Positions 61,266 through 64,000 of a DNA stretch of 64,000 bases are shown here, in pieces. Positions within the stretch are counted from its first letter, which is position 1. Each line of letters opens with the position of its first letter. The translations under genes were made by a program, and so were the position numbers. The DNA is taken from contig NZ_CP091851.1 in the NCBI RefSeq assembly GCF_022059845.1, positions 2,604,001 to 2,668,000 of the forward strand, read 5' to 3'. The notes beneath the pieces are model-generated. The model did not search any database and was not told where the DNA came from. It saw only the letters and a list, made by a program, of their open reading frames with translations. This DNA is from Terrirubrum flagellatum (lineage in GTDB: Bacteria; Pseudomonadota; Alphaproteobacteria; Rhizobiales; Beijerinckiaceae).

Positions 61266-61485
61266 AACCGGCGGCGAAAACATCGAGAAGCTGGTGCGCA
61301 TGGGGAATCAGATCGGCGCATTCTTCAAATCTTATCCGGAACAGACCGCCGTCGAAGGCGTGCGCGAGCATATCGCGAGGTTCTGGACGACGAAGATGCG
61401 CGCCGCATTCCTGAATCACCTCGCGGCGGGCGGCGATGGCGTCGACGCGCTTGTCGCCAAGGCGGCGACCGGTTTGAAGAAGTAA
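61258..61485 (+). CDS. fdsD: Formate dehydrogenase delta subunit
   Basis: 75 residues matching FdsD: NIEKLVRMGNQIGAFFKSYP, AVEGVREHIARFW and MRAAFLNHLAAGG. FdsD is a small accessory subunit found with FdsGBA and needed for activity or assembly. It overlaps fdhD and is the last gene of the operon. Confidence 0.9.
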   Translation: MTETGGENIEKLVRMGNQIGAFFKSYPEQTAVEGVREHIARFWTTKMRAAFLNHLAAGGDGVDALVAKAATGLKK

Positions 61486-61498
61486 GCGGCGGCTCCGT

Positions 61499-61717
61499 TT
61501 ACGGCGAACGCTCGATCTCGCTCCTCGTCTCCGCCTCGGGGCTGACGCTCTTTCGTCGGTCGAGGCCGGCGTTACGCATGGAGACCGCAAGCGCGATCGA
61601 AATCGCGAGGCCGACGAGCAGCAGCACGATGGCCGCCAGAATGCTCGTGTTCCCGGCGTAGAAGATATTGCCGGCCGCGACCGCGACGGAAATCACAAAT
61701 GGCAGCGCCGGCGCCAT
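61499..61717 (-). CDS. Small two-helix membrane protein
   Basis: 72 residues with two hydrophobic segments (ALPFVISVAVAAGNIF; ILAAIVLLLVGLAISIALAV) and a charged C-tail (RNAGLDRRKSVSPEAETR). The ATG at 61717 has GAGGAATGC upstream; the open frame reaches back 18 codons. It is convergent with fdsD with 13 bases between stops. No family recognised. Confidence 0.6.
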   Translation of the reverse strand: MAPALPFVISVAVAAGNIFYAGNTSILAAIVLLLVGLAISIALAVSMRNAGLDRRKSVSPEAETRSEIERSP

Positions 61718-61861
61718 GGCGCATTCCTCATCCCGGCGCGAAAAGACCGTTCGCCCGGTCAATCTGGACAAACCGCTGCGCGCACGCGTCGCGCCTTTTC
61801 TTCGGAACGCATGAAGCGCCCGATCGTTGCGTCTCTGTTCATCGGAATCCAGGAGGCGCCG

Positions 61862-62074
61862 TTGCCGCGCAAACCATACAAGCCGGCGGAAACCTATTCA
61901 CCTGTCAGCGAAATTCCCGACGACGAGGTGGAAACGCGCAATCGTCTGCGGGAAGCGCGCGGATCAAGCTTCCGTCATATTCGCGCCGCCGAGACTTCGG
62001 CCGTCGAGCATCGAGGCCGCAGCGGATTGTCGCTCGCAGCGAACGAGCGGTCTGCGGCAGGCGGAAACCGCTAA
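61862..62074 (+). CDS. Hypothetical small protein, 70 residues
   Basis: A polar, basic protein (PRKPYKPAETYSPVSEIPDD followed by EVETRNRLREA). I place the start at TTG 61862 because a full AGGAGG ends five bases upstream; an in-frame ATG at 61811 lacks such a site. No motif or membrane segment. Between its end and the next gene (62075-62286) there is no gene that I can support; two TTTTTTGAGC runs near 62127-62160 form a short direct repeat. Confidence 0.5.
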   Translation: MPRKPYKPAETYSPVSEIPDDEVETRNRLREARGSSFRHIRAAETSAVEHRGRSGLSLAANERSAAGGNR

Positions 62075-62286
62075 CGAAAAACCGGGTGAAAGCGGCGTCG
62101 CTGTCTGCGAGGCCATTTCGCCCGCATCTTTTTTGAGCAGGGTTGGCGCTTTTTTGAGCGCGCCACTCTCGGCTTCCCTTTGAAAACAAAGCAAAATTTA
62201 ACGGCCCCGGCCTAATTTTCGACGCGCCGTTCGAATTGCGCGGGCAGCGCTCCGTCGGCGCCAACACCGCGCAGCCGGAGAAGCAA

Positions 62287-64000
62287 GTGACGTCGCATAA
62301 GGGCATCGAGATCGACGCCGCCCTCGCGGGGCTCGTTCGCCACATGCACAGCATCGAAGGATATCGCGAAGTCCTCGCCGGCCTCAGAATCGGCTGGGAT
62401 ACGCTCACGCTGCTCGGGCAACTCTCCAGCGGCGCTGCCGAGATGTCGAAGACGCGGGAAGCGTTCGAGCGGCTGACCGGCGATCTGCTCAATCAGCTCG
62501 GCATTGAAACTCGCAAGAAGGCGTTCGCAGCGCTCAGAACCAAAGCGCAGAACGGAATCGACGTTCTCACGCGCAACCTGTTCGAGCGCACCGCCGATAT
62601 CGGCTTTCTCGCCGCCGACACCGAAGTGCGCGAGTTTCTGGAAGCTGCGGAAGAGGACGCGAATCGCACAGCGCTCGAAGCCCGCTTCCGCGAATATGTG
62701 GCGAAATATTCGGTCTATTCCGACATCGTGCTGATGGACAAGGCCAGCCGTATTCGCGCGCGGCTTCGTCCTCACAACGCCGAAGAGACCAGGCATCCGC
62801 TTGTGAATGAAGCGCTGACGACATCGGCGGCCTATGTCGAATATTTCGGCGAGGCGGACTTTCTCGCCGCAGGAAATCATCTGCTCTACGCTTTCAGGGT
62901 GGCGTCGCGCAGCGGACGCCCGCTTGGGGCGCTCGCGCTTGTCTTCCGCCTCGATGACGAAATGGATGGCGTCTTCAGCAAGCTGATCCCGGCCGATGAC
63001 TGGACCGTTCTCGCATGCGTCGGATCCGACAGCCGCGTGATCGCGAGCTCTTGCCCGATTCAGCTTCCTGTCGGATTTGCGCTTCCGCCCGCGATCTGTC
63101 GCGCGAATGGCGAGTTGGCGCGCTTTGGCGGCCGCCAATATCTCGCCGTCGCTTGCCGCAGCGTCGGCTATCAGGGCTATATGGGACCCGGCTGGACGGG
63201 GCTCGCTCTCGCGCCGATCGAGCACGCTTTCAATGAGGATGCGGGCGCCGCCGCGACCCTTGACGCTGAACTCCTCGGCGACATCCTGCGTCATTCGAAA
63301 CTGTTTCCTGACGCTCTGCGCGCAGTGCCGCAGCAGGCGGCGCAGATCCAGCGCAATCTCAGCCGATCCGTCTGGAACGGGTCGGTGCGGCTCGCGGAGA
63401 CGACCGAAGCCAACGCCGATTTCTCGAAAGCGCTGCTGTGGGAGACGTCGAGCGCCGGCGCCAGAACGCAGGCGATCTTCGATCAGGCCATCGCCGATCT
63501 TCAGCAAACCGTCATCGCTGCGCTGCTGCAGAACGTGCGCGCACGCGCCGCTTTCGCGATCGACGTCATGGATCGCAATCTCTACGAGCGCGCCAATGAC
63601 TGTCGCTGGTGGGCGCTCGACGCCACATTCCGCCGCGCGCTCGCCGACCCTGCGCGCGAAAGAAGCGCGGCGAGCGCCGAGGTGCTCTCGACCATCAACG
63701 GCCTCTACACCGTCTACACCAATCTCCTGCTGTTCGACGCGACGGGCAAAATCACCGCGGTATCGCAGCCGTCGGAGACCCATCATGTCGGCCGGATCAT
63801 CGATGCGGGATGGGCGTCGCGCACGCTCGCGCTGCACTCGACGCAAGACTATGTCGTTTCCGATTTCGAGCCCTCCGATCTCTACGGCGGCGGCGCGACC
63901 TATATCTACGCCGCCGCCGTGCAGCATCCGGCGAAAGCGCAACGCGTCGGCGGCATCGCAATCGTCTTCGACTCAACGCCGCAATTTTCCGCCATGCTCG
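62287..64000 (+). CDS. Cache-type sensory protein, truncated by the window edge
   Basis: The frame opens at GTG 62287 (GGAGAAG five bases upstream) and is still open at the window end, giving 571 residues so far. The N-terminus (ALAGLVRHMHSIEGYREVL; WDTLTLLGQLSSGAAEMSKT) is helical. Then come a helix-rich signalling-like segment (LFERTADIGFLAADTEVREF) and extracellular-type cache modules (AYVEYFGEADFLAAG; LLLFDATGKITAVSQPSE). Similar proteins in other proteobacteria end in a CheW-like domain and are annotated as chemotaxis-associated. I see no membrane helix. A long opposite-strand frame over the same bases is a codon-bias shadow. Confidence 0.65.
   Translation, partial: MTSHKGIEIDAALAGLVRHMHSIEGYREVLAGLRIGWDTLTLLGQLSSGAAEMSKTREAFERLTGDLLNQLGIETRKKAFAALRTKAQNGIDVLTRNLFERTADIGFLAADTEVREFLEAAEEDANRTALEARFREYVAKYSVYSDIVLMDKASRIRARLRPHNAEETRHPLVNEALTTSAAYVEYFGEADFLAAGNHLLYAFRVASRSGRPLGALALVFRLDDEMDGVFSKLIPADDWTVLACVGSDSRVIASSCPIQLPVGFALPPAICRANGELARFGGRQYLAVACRSVGYQGYMGPGWTGLALAPIEHAFNEDAGAAATLDAELLGDILRHSKLFPDALRAVPQQAAQIQRNLSRSVWNGSVRLAETTEANADFSKALLWETSSAGARTQAIFDQAIADLQQTVIAALLQNVRARAAFAIDVMDRNLYERANDCRWWALDATFRRALADPARERSAASAEVLSTINGLYTVYTNLLLFDATGKITAVSQPSETHHVGRIIDAGWASRTLALHSTQDYVVSDFEPSDLYGGGATYIYAAAVQHPAKAQRVGGIAIVFDSTPQFSAML

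Noticed and set aside
62212-63942. Long open frame of 576 codons on the minus strand
   Set aside because: It is opposite a frame whose translation is more protein-like, with GTG and a ribosome site. The minus frame is Arg/Ala-rich and typical of an antisense shadow in GC-rich DNA.
1-64000. CRISPR arrays, tRNA or rRNA genes, insertion sequences, prophage
   Set aside because: No regularly spaced repeats, cloverleaf-like segments, transposase motifs or phage structural genes were recognised on reading both strands. Short RNAs could have been missed by eye.

Overview
The window reads as chromosomal DNA of a GC-rich alphaproteobacterium, most likely in the Hyphomicrobiales. The grounds are codon use, a proteobacterial fds-type NAD-linked formate dehydrogenase operon, and repeated branched-chain-amino-acid-type (Liv) ABC transporters. 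No rRNA, tRNA, CRISPR array, insertion sequence or phage gene was recognised. This is a by-eye reading: family names rest on motifs and remembered homologues, not on a database search.

Region 1 (1-12.1 kb) is a mixed housekeeping, signalling and accessory stretch. It holds the end of a sensor histidine kinase, a Ser/Gly/Pro-rich low-complexity protein, a NudK-like Nudix hydrolase, a membrane class III nucleotide cyclase with a haem c (CxxCH) Tll0287-type sensor, and a markedly A/T-richer solitary gene at 4209-6350. That gene fuses a GHKL (MORC/Hsp90-like) ATPase to a Shedu-like PD-(D/E)xK nuclease and is a candidate anti-phage gene. Several small proteins, a SET-domain protein, a GGDEF-EAL protein and a PAP2-type acid phosphatase follow.

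Region 2 (12.1-52 kb) is a catabolic island of about 40 kb. Its products match, gene by gene, the actinobacterial KstR2 regulon that degrades the steroid C/D-ring remnant HIP: FadD3, FadE30, FadE31/FadE32, FadA6, EchA20, IpdA/IpdB, IpdC and IpdF. Further members are a FadB-type bifunctional enzyme, a MaoC hydratase, an Old Yellow Enzyme, two SnoaL/NTF2-like proteins, nine SDR dehydrogenases, a second CoA ligase, a second thiolase and two Liv-type ABC importers with fused subunits. No ring A/B genes (KstD, KshAB, HsaABCD) are in the window. The island may therefore serve HIP or another alicyclic acid, or the upper pathway may lie elsewhere.

The most striking non-coding signal is a 16-bp inverted repeat, TCGTC-N6-GACTA/GACGA (core often YGAANG). 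It occurs twelve times, once before almost every transcription unit of the island and 46-161 bp from the start codons. I infer that it is the operator of the TetR-family regulator at 46867-47634, which lies in a transcription unit that itself carries a copy. The operators divide the island into units: fadD3; SDR-14680; ECH-fadE31-fadE32-fadA6-SDR-TIM barrel; livH-livMG-livF divergent from a binding protein; thiolase-VOC; fadB-ipdA-ipdB-SDR; ipdC-echA20-ipdF-maoC-SnoaL-OYE; SDR-fadE-fadE30-SnoaL-SDR divergent from livG-livHM; binding protein-SDR; CoA ligase-tetR; and SDR-SDR-HIBADH.

Region 3 (52-64 kb) starts with a LuxR-type regulator, a gamma-class carbonic anhydrase-like protein and a CAP-domain lipoprotein. 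A LysR regulator then precedes fdsGBA-fdhD-fdsD, a soluble molybdenum NAD-dependent formate dehydrogenase with its sulfurtransferase. The window ends with two small proteins and the truncated start of a cache-type sensory protein.
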